From contig NW_017264851.1 in assembly GCF_000149955.1 (NCBI RefSeq), positions 90,102-154,101 on the forward strand: DNA of 64,000 nt, given 5' to 3'. Every line of letters starts with the position of its first letter. The stretch's first letter is position 1. The position numbers and the translations under genes were made by a program. The notes under the pieces were generated by a model, which saw only the letters and a program-made list of their open reading frames with translations, did not search any database and was not told the DNA's origin. Below, in pieces: positions 22,666 to 34,104 of this stretch. Source of the stretch: Fusarium oxysporum f. sp. lycopersici 4287 (lineage: Eukaryota; Ascomycota; Sordariomycetes; Hypocreales; Nectriaceae).

Positions 22666-23288
22666 TATATAGGTAGCCTACTCTCGTAGGTTTAAGGTAT
22701 TAGTATTACTATGCGCTGCTATTTCCTTATTGATGTATAAGGAACCTCTTATATTGCCTTATAACAATTAATAAGTAAGGATTCTTAACCAACAGTCAGC
22801 ATTTCCATTATAAATTCATATAGCAAGAGAAATTCTTATCAAGTTGCAACCAACACGAGCAAACATCAATCCTAATCAAAGCACCACCCCCAAGTCCAAA
22901 ACTTCAACAAATCGCTAAAAAGGCAGGTGTAAATAAGCCCATATGGTCAGCCGGACTTACATAACAGACAATTCATGTTGAAGAGCTTCATTTTAACCAA
23001 AGGGGCCCCCTCCCCTTCCCCTATTTAGTAACTTAATAAATCCGGAGTCGATGGCTTGAATGACTTTTCTATGCTATAGGATATCACAACTATTTCTTTA
23101 GGCTCCAAAAGTTATCAGTCGAGGTAAATAGCATTTACTTCTTACATAATAGGAGTAGCTAATAGCTAGACACAAGGGCTAATTCCCTGGAAATTCTAGT
23201 CCTGATCGAGGTTCCAGGGCTGATATCGCAGGATAAAGACTAATGGCTCGGTAAATTTAACATCTATGTCACCAGTAATAAGGCTTCT
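22666..23288. other. Non-coding AT-rich stretch
   Basis: No supported gene. Short broken frames only. Confidence 0.4.
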
Positions 23289-24108
23289 TCAGCCCTTATC
23301 CGCCACTACAGCGCCCTCTTCTTCCTGTGCCCTACGAATCTCACCCAGTAACTCAAGCACCTCGGATTCGCTGTAAACGTCAATTGCCACTTCTGTCTCT
23401 TGACTAAGACCGGTGATTAACAAGCCTGATTCGAACGTGGGCAGGCTGTTCGTTCTTTTTTAGGAAGCAGGGTTGCAATTGCGTCCTACAGTAAGATGTC
23501 CCCTGCTTTATAGGGACATCGCCAATATGTTTTTCAATGTCACAATTTGTAGTTTTATATGCTCTGTTCTCTATGACCTAAATGCTTATGCTTAGCTAAG
23601 GCCTATAGATTCGGCATATGTACCAGAGCTATAATAAGTCAACTTGCTCTAGGTCGACTTTTAGCATTAGGAAGCAGGATCCCATGTAGTAAAAATAACT
23701 ATACCTTGCCGCCCTTAGGCTCAGTTAAACTAAAGGTCCTTTTTGGCCCCCTTGCCTTTAGATAGGTATAGTCATAACTTTCATACTCGCTTTTCCGAAA
23801 ATCTTTCAGTATAACAGGTGTTGAGGTTATTAATTAGCCTGAAGCTTGGCGGGTGTGATTCGTGAACCTAAAGGTGACTACGTACGTATAATATCTGCTT
23901 CCTTGTTGAACCAAAGGTATCCTCTACTGAGCTTGTGATAGAAGCAGAACTCGGCCTGAGAATGGGCTGGTCTGTCTTCAAATTTCTTCAGATTATTATA
24001 TATCTCGTTCTGATCTTTTTCAACATAGCAGATTATGTCCGTAATGGCCACGAGATAATCTTTCTCGTCACCGCCAGTAGACTTACTAGTAAGTATATAT
24101 CGAGGCAT
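23289..24108 (-). pseudogene. Unidentified multi-exon gene or gene relic
   Basis: I do not recognise the family. Three blocks read as protein in order on the minus strand. Block 1 is 24108-about 23886, starting MPRYILTSKSTGGDEK and containing EFCFYHKLSRGYLWFNKEAD, ending at a perfect gtacgt donor. Block 2 is about 23805-23700, FRKSEYESYDYTYLKARG then KRTFSLTEPKGGK before gtatag. Block 3 is about 23450-23289, ending ESEVLELLGEIRRAQEEEG...ADKG and a stop. Blocks 1 and 2 join in phase if the acceptor ctgaaag is used; the third junction does not close cleanly. Codon composition looks like real coding sequence, not noise. It may be a decaying gene or one with an intron I cannot place. Confidence 0.35.
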
Positions 24109-25548
24109 CTGAGCTCACCTTTACAACACGCCAGTTATAGCAGGATGCAATAGTACTGCGCCAGGTAGGAGGACTGGAATTCCATGATTAGCATTCCTCT
24201 AACTCTGAAACCTGATGATAGTATTTAGCACTTTTTGCAGAGAAGTGTGTCTCCTCCTTTAGCCTCCCACCTTAGCTGGTTGTCACATGCAGCCGAGGAC
24301 AATTTATTCCTTTCCTTGCTGTCACTTCCATAGCCACCCTTGGCAGTCACCTGCACTCCAGGCCCTGCAAAGATATTCCGGCGGCAATCTAAAATCGATC
24401 TGTCTTTCGCCGACTTTACTGTCGTAATGGCTTTGGACTCTTGCAAAGAGTGCAAGCTGCCCCTAAGCTGCACTTTTCTAAAGAAGAAACCAGCAATCAT
24501 CACAGGTTAACTCAATCAGTCAATCACTCCAATCAAATCAACCAGAATTGTCGAGATCTTCCTTTCAATCAGATTAATTCATGCATTCTTAAGTTCAAAC
24601 AATTGATATATTACAAATGCATCATGCAATCATCTAATATCATGGCAAAAGTTCAGATCTTCCCGCACCACTACCCTACACCAGATTGTCACAGATGAAT
24701 TTTACTTTCTATTAGCGGTGGGTATGCCCCAAAATCCAGTATCTACTATCATGTTCTGACGCATAGCCCTACCATGCATATGCAATTTGGAACGCGTTTC
24801 CCAACCATATCACGCTGCCAAAACAGCCCTAAATTCAATCTAATGCAAAAATGTGGCATCTGGCTAAACAACCATTATAATAAGTAGCTATAGAATTATA
24901 TAAGATGAATTATTCAGAGCTCAGTAGAAGTTAGGACAAGCTTAAAGCATGTACTCATTAACTGAAATGCAAGTCACACTCTTATCATCATGATCTCAAA
25001 GGAAGAACGAAAATGACCCACGAGGCTTCTCTAACCGCAGTGCATCTATGAATAAAACATTCAGGCTTACAGCAACGTGGCCACCGCGAAGAACTAATGC
25101 GTTATATGTTATATATGCACGCAACCGCAAAATGCCAATGACAGACCTATGTATATGCTTCGAATCTCCCAGTTGGTGGTGCAGACTGCGGCAGCTCTAA
25201 TATGACCACGGATACCGCTCCCATCTGTGTAGACTTGTAGAGTGCCTGGTTTGTCGTGTATAATCTGTTCACGTCTGGTTTGGGCTTCTGCGTTTATTTC
25301 GATAAATGTCTGCGGTCCGTGCCATCACGGAGGAAGCAAAGGGGGGCGCTGTGGAGTCGAGTGGGTCTGTCTCGCGGTGGACCTCATGTGATGTAGTCAG
25401 ATCATGCCTCAATCTATAACTTGGCATATACTCCCAGCAGAATAACTCATGCCCCTCTTTCCTAACTTCTAAGTCGGTTGTATGCCATGCTTTGTATAGC
25501 AATACCAAACTCTACTCGTAATTCAAACATTCATCATCTCCGAAAAGC
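24109..25548. other. Gene-poor stretch before the small membrane protein
   Basis: No gene supported; the open frame 24225-24503 on the minus strand has no recognisable features. Moderately AT-rich. Confidence 0.4.
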
Positions 25549-26010
25549 ATGGCGCCGAACATTAAAACTCCACGCGCCAAAATTGTCTCCAATCTTCCCG
25601 TCTCAACTATAAGTCGCCTGGCATTTACTTATTTCGGCGTTGTCTTCTCCACAGGCTTCTTCTTTGGTACCATCCGCCACCTATACGTCATCCCCAAATT
25701 CAATCTCCCTCCGTCACATGCCGAAATTATTGAGGCACCACTTATGTTTATCGCTGTTATTGGTTGGGCGAATTGGCTAGTAAACCGCTATAAGGTCCCC
25801 GCCGAAGCACGTGTAAGAATGGCAGTTGGACTATTAGGGTTGGGATTTATGGTTTGTGTGGAATTCATGGGCTGCAAAGTTGCGGGAGGTCGTGGTCCTG
25901 CAAAAAAGAGTGAGGAGGGGTGGACGGGAGCAGCTCAAGTGCTGTATTTGTTTAATTTGATATTTTTTGGGATCATGCCTTGGATTCTGATATTGGTAGA
26001 AAAGGGGTGA
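25549..26010 (+). CDS. Small four-helix integral membrane protein, conserved hypothetical
   Basis: 153 residues, a single exon, starting at the ATG in a good context after a purine-rich leader. Four hydrophobic segments are visible: about 22-48 (LAFTYFGVVFSTGFFFGTIR), 63-78, 89-114 and 131-149. The motif GFFFGTIRHLYVIPKF...AEIIEAPLM matches a type of small membrane protein that I associate with bacteria (FALGTLRV..VP..G...AEL.E.PLM), so an old bacterial origin is possible. Function unknown. It is isolated from other genes in an otherwise degraded region, yet intact. Confidence 0.6.
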   Translation: MAPNIKTPRAKIVSNLPVSTISRLAFTYFGVVFSTGFFFGTIRHLYVIPKFNLPPSHAEIIEAPLMFIAVIGWANWLVNRYKVPAEARVRMAVGLLGLGFMVCVEFMGCKVAGGRGPAKKSEEGWTGAAQVLYLFNLIFFGIMPWILILVEKG

Positions 26011-27873
26011 TCCCATGCTGAGCGTGATGTATATTTCGATGCCATGTGTCACATTTAAGGCACATGTCATTATTAGGGACAGAGCTAGCGCCGTGTAAAT
26101 GTTTTGCCTCAGTTGGTAATGCGTTACGTCTCTCCGAGCTGTCCGATAAACTGATAATCTGGCCTTGGTTGGATTGTGGATTTGCGACCTTCGGGAAAGG
26201 TTTCAATGTCTTGCAGAGCTCAATTACCGTGTTCAGCTTGTCACATCGCGAAAGAAATGCATGGTTTTAGTAGTTGAAGTCGGTCTGAAAGAGGTTTTGC
26301 TCCTTGGTCAAACCGTCTCACAATTGAATCTCACCCTCTGCGCAGCTTGCGATATGATCTGGACGATTCTTTTATTATGCTAGCAAACAATGCTACAAAG
26401 TTATAATCAGGAGGTCCAGAACCACAGCTACAATAATAACCCAATGCCTCGGATCGCTACATATTATTATAGAACATGCCTCTTCTAGCCCTAAGGTCTA
26501 TACCAAAGGCAGTCAACCGCTTGACTTAGCCAACCAACTATCCTCTTCTCTGAGGAAGTAGGGTACCAAAGCATTCACAATCGCGAATCGACCGCTGCAC
26601 TGGTCAATTAATTTAAACCCTGCCGATTGAACTTTCCCGTCAACATCGCAGGTATGCATTCCGAGTTAAGTTGCATGCAGAACTGAGATAAGCAAGGTCG
26701 CACGCTAGAAGGCCGGCCAATACTATACCAAGGATTATTGGCAACCTCACGCGACCTATGCTATAGTATCCTCTCTGGAAAGTTTTCAGCGACGTTGTCA
26801 TTCACGCTCAATGATGCTGGTTGGATCGAGGGCTTGGCCGCGCCTTCGCGTTACCCATGTTCGTGGACGTTCCAGCTCTAGTCGAGGCCTCGTTAGAGGA
26901 TAAAGTAGACTTCCATTGATGAATGGACCAGCCGATATGACTCTTAGCGTGTGATCCGTGGCTCGTAGAATGCATATCTGTTCAAGCCAATGCGGCTGAG
27001 GCATAGCGGATAGCGTAGAGCAGTCCTGACTGAGGGCTTGAAAGACCCTTCGATAGGACATGCGGCAACCGGTCTTCGAGGCGCGTACGAATTCGATCAT
27101 TTCGACCTAGGCTATTTTAGTCCATTAGCAAAGAAGGACGGGAGGACTTGGTCTTGGCCTGGGCGTCTGTTAGCAAGCTAGGCCGACCCGACTGGCGTCT
27201 AGGCGTAGTGAAAAGAGCAATTGCAACTTACTGAACCTGCCTTGAGGTTAACCCTAATCGTTGGGCTATGTCATTATAATTGAAGCCGGCGGTAATAAGT
27301 ATACGGCCTGGAAGGCGTTGATCGTGGGTGAGCTGCCGTGTCCCTTGCGCAAACAGGCTTTAAAATATGGTCTTGACGACCAAAGCCACATACGCCTGTT
27401 CTGTAATGGACACACCTGAAGATTGGTATGTGTAGGCATGGGTGCGACGCAGAGGTTATCAGCCTGAAATGTAAGCTCTTATGATTCTCATTATTTACTG
27501 GTTGAAGTCGTTGATACGCACACTATGAGTCCCATACTTAACGCCCTGATCGAAAGTGCATCCTGGGCAAAGATACAGCCATAATAAAAGTATAAGCTTC
27601 AGCTCACATTCTTGGATTTGGATTACCTCTGTGATTAGAATACGTATAACATTGGTAAGTAAGACTCAGCCCTACGTACCAATACCCTCATATACTAAAT
27701 AGTAATGAAATATACGTCCCTCGCGTATAGGAGGGAGCGAATTGCAAAAAGAAAAACCCCTTGTCAAGTATTTTGCAGGCTTTGCACGACCCCTCAAAGG
27801 TTCGATCTCCATATCTTTCGATCACTAAAACCCCAACACCTGTATAAATCACCCCTCGCTGATGAAACCCCGC
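26011..27873. other. Gene-poor stretch
   Basis: Short open frames (26046-26270, 26165-26383, 26798-27100) lack family features or plausible splice partners. No RNA gene recognised. Confidence 0.4.
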
Positions 27874-28429
27874 CTAAGGAACGTCTTCAGGATCCCTGCG
27901 CCTGTCTGGAATGAATACTGACTTGCATAACGGGCAATCGACATGGTGTCTCTGGAACCAGGAGTCGATACAACCCGTATGGAAGACATGTTTACATTTT
28001 AATCGTCGGACATTGTCCTGGTCCCTAAGAACTTCGATGCATATTGCACTATACCCATATCAGTACGGGTAGGAAAATCTCTCATTTCAACTTGGAACTT
28101 ACCAGACTTCAGCTGAACTAGGCTGCGTTAAAGCCCACGTTGCCTGCTTCTTCCACCCCTTCACTATCTCGTATTTTTGTGATGGGTTTGCGTTGTTGAG
28201 CATCCGTAGATGGACTGTATATCGCGATTTTATAATAAACCTGGCTTTATTAATATGGATATAGACCACAAAACTTGGAACGAAGTGCATACAAAATAAT
28301 AACTACTAATAATAGACCGATGATACAGCCTATTACCCCAAGGAATGGTATAAGCGAACCCGAGGCGGGGGCATTTCTCTGACTGGTTGAATTACCTGGA
28401 GGAGGGTAAGGGATGAATCGTCTTTCCAT
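27874..28429 (-). CDS. Membrane-anchored RING-H2 (ATL-like) ubiquitin ligase
   Basis: Three exons on the minus strand close in phase: 28267-28429, 28103-28214 and 27874-28048, giving 149 residues. The protein starts MERRFIPYPPPGNSTSQ, followed by one membrane span at about residues 25-48 (FLGVIGCIIGLLLVVIILYA). The RING-H2 finger begins at C92: CAIC, then KCKHVFHTGC and a terminal CPLC pair, i.e. C-x2-C-x14-C-x1-H-x2-H-x2-C-x11-C-x2-C. A Trp stands in the usual place (DSWFQ). The last two exons are certain; the first intron (28215-28266, gtctat...atacag) has a weak donor, and gtggtc three bases upstream is an alternative. E3 ligase activity with an E2 at an internal membrane is known for this architecture; the substrate is unknown. 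Confidence 0.68.
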
Positions 28430-29431
28430 ATCGACTTTCTGTTGGAATTCTGGTAGTTCTCAGTAGAATATGATGAAATATGAAGGCTGCATTTCGCGTT
28501 ATTCCCTCGTATCCAGGGACCAGTTACGGCTTCTATTAATGATTTCTCGAACATATGGTCGTAACTTTCCGCCATAAACAACGCACCACGGTGAACTGAA
28601 CCACATCACGGACAAGTCAAAGGTCATAATGGAACCATGGCTCAGACGCTTGTTGGCGGCTTTTCGATTGCGTATTGGGTGAGGGGTCAGGTAGTGGTTA
28701 GTCGAAATACCGGTGGTCTGATACATTGTTCTAGCTTGTCCTGCCGCTTTTTCCCGACACCATAATCTTGGTGCTCATCCACACTAATGTTCAAATAGTG
28801 TTCTCTTTGGCCTGACCATATCACCTGAGGTGAGGTCAGGTTCTTAATCATACGTGCAACATGCGGGGTCGGTCCAGACACAGAAGAGCCTAGTGGCAGC
28901 CACTACGAATCCGATGACGCGTCTAGAGATACGATGGCAGTTCAAAGCAATTTAACGGACAGATCAATCCAGATCAATGGGTGGACCTACAGGGAATCGG
29001 TAACGGCCTCGCAGCCAATACTGAAGAGATCACGTTCGCTACCCACAAGGAGCGGATCTCAGGCACTAAATGGCAGGGAAGAGAGGCCTCTGCACTGAGG
29101 AGGCCATCCGTGCGAAGCCTGTGAGCCTTCCTCCATGGCGTGCGGCTTATGGGTAACTTCTGGACTTCTATGAGTATAGAGCATCACATGCCTGTGGGAG
29201 TCACTTTCAACTGCGGCCAGAGGTTCGTTCGAACTTTGTAGAGCCCTGTGATCATCTTTAGGCAATCTACTAGTAAAACCCGCGGAGATTAATCTGGGGC
29301 GCACGTTCAAATATCAGGATCACATGCTGCAGTCGTATGCCCTGAATATACTACGAACTCTTTTATTGACTTCTTGAATAATGGAGTCCTATGCAAGAAG
29401 TTTGGGTTTGGCCCCGTATCTATTGGATAAG
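28430..29431. other. Gene-poor stretch upstream of the RING-H2 gene
   Basis: Open frames at 28333-28581, 28499-28726 and 29059-29310 overlap one another and show nothing recognisable. An upstream exon of the RING gene cannot be excluded (an acceptor-like ctaccag lies at 28450). Confidence 0.35.
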
Positions 29432-29665
29432 ACCTGTGATGTCGTCCTCCGCGGTTCGTCGTTCCAGCGTGGCTCGTCGGAGTGCGTTCGCCTTGTCTAT
29501 CTGAGATTCATAGATAACATCGTTAACCTGCAGTAGTAGCGGCTAAAAAGTCCCTGGAGACCTTAGCCACGGTACAGCTTTAAAAACAGAGTTACTATCG
29601 GAGAAAATATCGATAAGATTCTGCCAGTAGAGCCTTTTGGCTCGACAGACTATGCAATAGAAGTC
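29432..29665 (-). mobile_element. Tad1-type LINE (non-LTR retrotransposon) relic, linker between endonuclease and RT
   Basis: Seventy-eight codons on the minus strand contain VCRAKRLYWQNLID, then VFKAVPWLRSPGTF, one in-frame stop, then PLLLQVNDVIYESQIDKANA and ALRRATLERRTAEDDITG. The order RAKR.YW..LI..., W, PPL.., KA..LR..L..R...DDI is that of the region between the endonuclease and reverse transcriptase of Tad1/I-type elements. The stop and the loss of sequence on both sides show a dead fragment, consistent with RIP. Confidence 0.6.
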
Positions 29666-30980
29666 TTACTCATCGATTTAGACTTCCTGGTTGAAGCCAA
29701 GAGGGTAGAGTCTTCTGATTAGCCTAAAAGATCCCAAGCGGCTTCCTGGTATTCTTTCCTATCTATAAGTATCTATTCCAGGTCCTGAGGGCGGGTAATA
29801 AGAACTATATAATACTTTCTTTGTGAACCTGGTCTAGAATATTTAGGCTCCTCCTCCGCTTCGTCGCTCACGAGAGTATCCAAGCCTGATGTATATATGT
29901 ATATATATTTTTTGTCCAGGGGGCCATTGGCCCTGAAAAGTCTCCTAGAAGAGCACAGGACGTACTAAGCTAAACTATCTATAATTACTATCGCATCCTA
30001 CTCTACCTGGAACACTTGCAATATCTACTCGCATCAACAGAGAGCTTCGCAGGCCCTTTCCCCAAGTGTTACTCTCCTACTAGCGCAGAGCCCGGAATGT
30101 CGAAGGCTCACGTAGCCGGAATATCGGGGTAAGAAGAAGCCGTAAATACCGCGCAGGAAAAAGCGCCTTAGGGTAATATAAAGAGTATACAAAGCTTAGT
30201 TTTATTAGGAATAAGTATTATAAAAAAGGTTAACTCTTTAAATGCCTTTCTTTAGGCAGCTATTAGGGCCTTATTAGCCCTATAGCTATCTACACTACTA
30301 TTTTAGCTTATAATAACTTTCTGCCCTAGCAGCATGCTAATAACAGGTGCCAAAGAAAAATGTTTTTACAGGAGAGAGTTGTATCTAGACCTGATATAGG
30401 GGGTAATTAGTATACTAGGATAGGCATAATCTTTACAGTCTCAGGAAACAACTGCATTAGTAATCTAGCCATATGCTTTAAGTACCTCTGCGGGATGGAG
30501 TACCCCGCACCAGAAACCACCTCAAACAACAATCCATCAACACACTGCTGCTCAGTCTCATTTACCTGACCCTTGATCATTTTAGCAGGCTCAGTGCGAC
30601 AAGAGGTCTTGAGATTATACATAGAAACAGTAGACCATTCAGGGGTAGAAAAAAAATAACAACAAAACACGAATACACCGATTTGGCATCAATGGACCGA
30701 ATACGCACTGTGCAAGAAGTGGTATTGTTTTGGTGGGGAAGGCTGACAGAATGTCGATATCTGATTAGAGAAAGCCCATGGAGCTGGAGGTTACCGCGGG
30801 ATTGACGAGAAGCTTTGCCCGCTTCCCGATAACCGAATTATCCAGCCTACTGCTAGGCCGACTGCCGATTCATGGGGCTATAAAGCTTGCTGCCCTCGAT
30901 GTCCTCTCCAATTGGGCAGCTTCCCCCGACCAAGTCTGCAGACCTCGAACTCCCTCAATCCCTTGCTTTATCTAACAAAC
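29666..30980. other. Degraded AT-rich stretch
   Basis: Probably contains further decayed parts of the LINE near 29666-29900. A minus-strand open frame at 30407-30670 (87 codons) has no identifiable features. The AT-rich sequence at 30180-30420 looks RIP-affected. Confidence 0.35.
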
Positions 30981-32752
30981 ATGTCAACTCTACAAGAACG
31001 TATTCAACCTGCCTTAGCCGCGAGGAGCTCCTCCCTAGAGCCAAGCGCTCTTCTGAAGCCCGAGGACCTAGCGTCTCTGCCACTGAATGTCCTTCCTGTC
31101 CCTCGATCATGTGGGCTTCTCACAGACCTGGAACTTGACTTGACTGAGAACCTCGATGCCACGGATCTACTGCGGATGCTGGCCAAGCAACAAGTTACCG
31201 CTCGGGCACTTCTTACTGCGTTCAGGAAGCGGGCTACGATTGCACAGCAATGTGTAAGTCATGTTGGACCAGCCCACCTTGTTACCATTATGGTGCAGCA
31301 CAAGCAGCTTGGCAGATCGCTCATCAAGTTACACAGACAAACTGCTTGACTGAACTAGTCTCTCAAGCAGTCGATGATGCAAAAGCTTGCGACGAATATC
31401 TCGCCCGAACAGGCCACACAATGGGCCCCCTTCATGGCCTCCCTATCTCCGTCATGGAGCAAATCGCCGTCTCTGGCCTCTGCACAAACGCTGGCTTTGT
31501 AGCACTGGTGAAAAACCTCAGCGCGGAAGACGCCAATGTCATCCAAAGTCTCAAGAGATTAGGTGCTGTTGTTTTTGCTCGTACGAATCAGTCCCGGTCT
31601 CTCATGCATCTTGAGACGTCCAATAACATTTACGGTGCGACGGTTCATCCCATGAATAGGAAGCTCACAGCTGGTGGCAGCACAGGCGGAGAGGGAGCTC
31701 TGATGGCCATGAAGGGATCACCTCTTGGTGTTGGAGGCTCGATTCGAGTCCCGGCAGCTTTGAACGGTGTAAGTTCACCATGGTTGAGGCGAATTATGGT
31801 CCGCCAATAAGGATTCTGACACTTTGACAGATTTACGGCCTTCTACCCAGCCCTGGTCGGATCAGTGGCGAAGGAGTCATGACTCATACATCAGGATGTG
31901 GTTCTATTGTAGGCACTCTGGGCCCATTCGCCAGGTCTCTACGCGACCTCGAATACTTCTGCAAAGCATACTCTTCATCATCCCCGTGGATTGAGGACAT
32001 CTTTCTTTTTCCCAGTGATATCTTGAGCCCAGCCATCGGCCGGCAAATTGACCCATCCGCATCTTTACGCGTCGGCATTCTATTTGATGACGGTGTTGTC
32101 TCTCCCCTGCCGCCCATACGACGAGTCATGGATAAGGTGAGATCCCGCCTGAGGTGCAAGGCCTCTGTGCAAGTGAAGACTTTCACGCCATGGGACCATG
32201 CCAAAGCCTGGAGGATCGTTGCCTCGAACTACTTCGAAGACGCTAGCGCCGACATCCCGCAAAAACTGCTACGCAGGGTCTAAATCCCTGGAACACTTCA
32301 CCGAGTGGATTCTAAATGACCGCGAGACCAGTGACTCTCAAGCTGGCTCGACTCTGCAAACACAAAGGGCAACACGTGACGCTTTTAAACGGCTATATGC
32401 CGCGCACTGGAGGAGGGCTGACGTTGATGTCATTGTCTCGCCAGTGACTCCGAGCACTGCGCCCCTGCTGGGCACGAGCAGGTATTGGGGTTACTCGGCG
32501 ATTTGGAACTTACTGCAGTATACGGCTGTTGCTATACCGGCTGCAGCTCTTGTGGGTGAGGGGAACGGTGCTCAGGATCTGGCTAAGGAAGTGTATGAGC
32601 CGAAGAATGAGACTGAGGCACAAATATATCGTCAGTACTCAGCAGCGACATCAGAGAGGATGCCGGTTGGGATTCAGGTGGTTGCTCCACGATTACATGA
32701 GAGCCTTGTGATGGCAGCGGCTCGGATTATAGAGGAGGCTTTGAAAGGATGA
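30981..32752 (+). pseudogene. Amidase-signature-family enzyme, inactivated copy
   Basis: Exons are 30981-31253, 31337-31768 and from 31831. Family landmarks: GPLHGLPISV, the LTAGGSTGGEGALMA signature, GSPLGVG.GSIRVPAALNG, IYGLLPSPGRIS and the C-terminal MPVGIQVVAPRLHES. Three lesions are visible. The catalytic Lys of PISVKD is Met (codon 31454-31456). The GTDIGGS strand has lost about three residues near 31731-31736. Finally the frame breaks near 32255-32285: the exon-3 frame stops at 32281-32283, while the adjacent frame continues with YAGSKSLEHFTEWIL to the natural end. Of the Ser-cisSer-Lys triad only the serines remain. The normal product would hydrolyse amides in the cytosol. Confidence 0.8.
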
Positions 32753-34104
32753 ATGCGACGTCATAAGGAAAACATTGAGCCACATCCAGATAGAAGCCCG
32801 GAGGAATTCACATTCCACGCCTTCTTCATGCTAACACGCTATATATGAAAGACTTCAACTTGTTTGAGGTTGGACGGCTAGATGGCAGAGGCACTTGCTT
32901 TTAGTTGCAAGCCAGCATAGATGGTAACCGGGTCTGAGCCTCACTATCTATGACATCTTTTCTAGTAACATGAGAAACGTGGTGGAGGAGATTTACGGAG
33001 AGGAGGAGGGAGTTTGTTGAGTGGTGGAAAGGTTGTGAGTAGTAGCAGAGGTTGTATTCAAGCCAATGAAAACAAAAAAAGAAAGGAGGAACGAAAGGCG
33101 GCAAAAGCAATAAATCAAACCAGCTCGCGCAGTTTTCTCACCTATGATGAGTTCTAAATCTTTCTCTTTACTGGGTAACTTAAGACCGGGCCATTGGTTG
33201 TTTTTATTTGTAGATACATACATCATAGTTTCTTATAACTCAAATTCCTCCCCGTCCGTCTTGCGTTGTTGAAGCAAAGTTTCATTTCGTATGCTATTCT
33301 ACTATTTGATTCCCACTTTTGGTAACTGCCCCAGCGTTCATCAAATGGTTGAGAGACTTTCCGTTTACGGCATAAAATCTCCTCAGACCCCCTTGTAGTA
33401 AGAGTAGCCGTACGATGCATCCGGAGAGGTATACCCAGTGAGGTAGAACTCACACCTACAGACCTCCATCAAGGTTGGTCATGCCAACCACTTGATACAA
33501 GGTGCTTTATTCTCCATTTAATCACAAGTATATCTGACATTGCCATGCAACTCTCTTGCAGCCAGTACTCGCAGTTTGAAAAATTATATATCCGGAAGGC
33601 TTTGAAGGGCATGGGGTATTCCCTCGATCGAAGTGAGACAGTCCCAGACGGCTTATAGCAAGTCGTGCCTCTGCCATTACCCGAAACAATAGCACCCATA
33701 CTGGTTTTCAGTTTAAACAGAGACCTTCGGCCGACTAAAATATTAGCATATGATCGTTGCCTGTGAAGTTTGTGGTTCAGACCTTTACTCGGCGACCGGA
33801 GGTTGAGGAAACAAGAGATGGCCGGGTATTCAAGGTCATGGTATTGCAATGCCCTGCCTCAGTATCCTTGACCATTCATACTAAAATTCTTCATGAGGCA
33901 CCACTAGACATTTCATTCACATTGGAAGCCAATTCACCAGCATCAAGGTCGGCTAGCGTGTGGGCGTGGGTGCCGAGATATCAGCTTGTCTGAACTGCAA
34001 TGATTGTATCAACGACAACAAGTCATATAGCACACAAAAGATAGATATTTAAACATACACTTATCCTGTTAATGCTCTCGTCCTATAACCTTCGGGTTAA
34101 ATAT
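32753..34104. other. Gene-poor stretch
   Basis: An open frame on the plus strand (33757-33993, without a good ATG) and an overlapping minus frame (33469-33849) show no family features. No gene supported. Confidence 0.35.

Noticed and set aside
33757..33993. 78-codon plus-strand frame with protein-like composition
   Set aside because: No ATG in good context and no family resemblance; could be a relic but unsupported.
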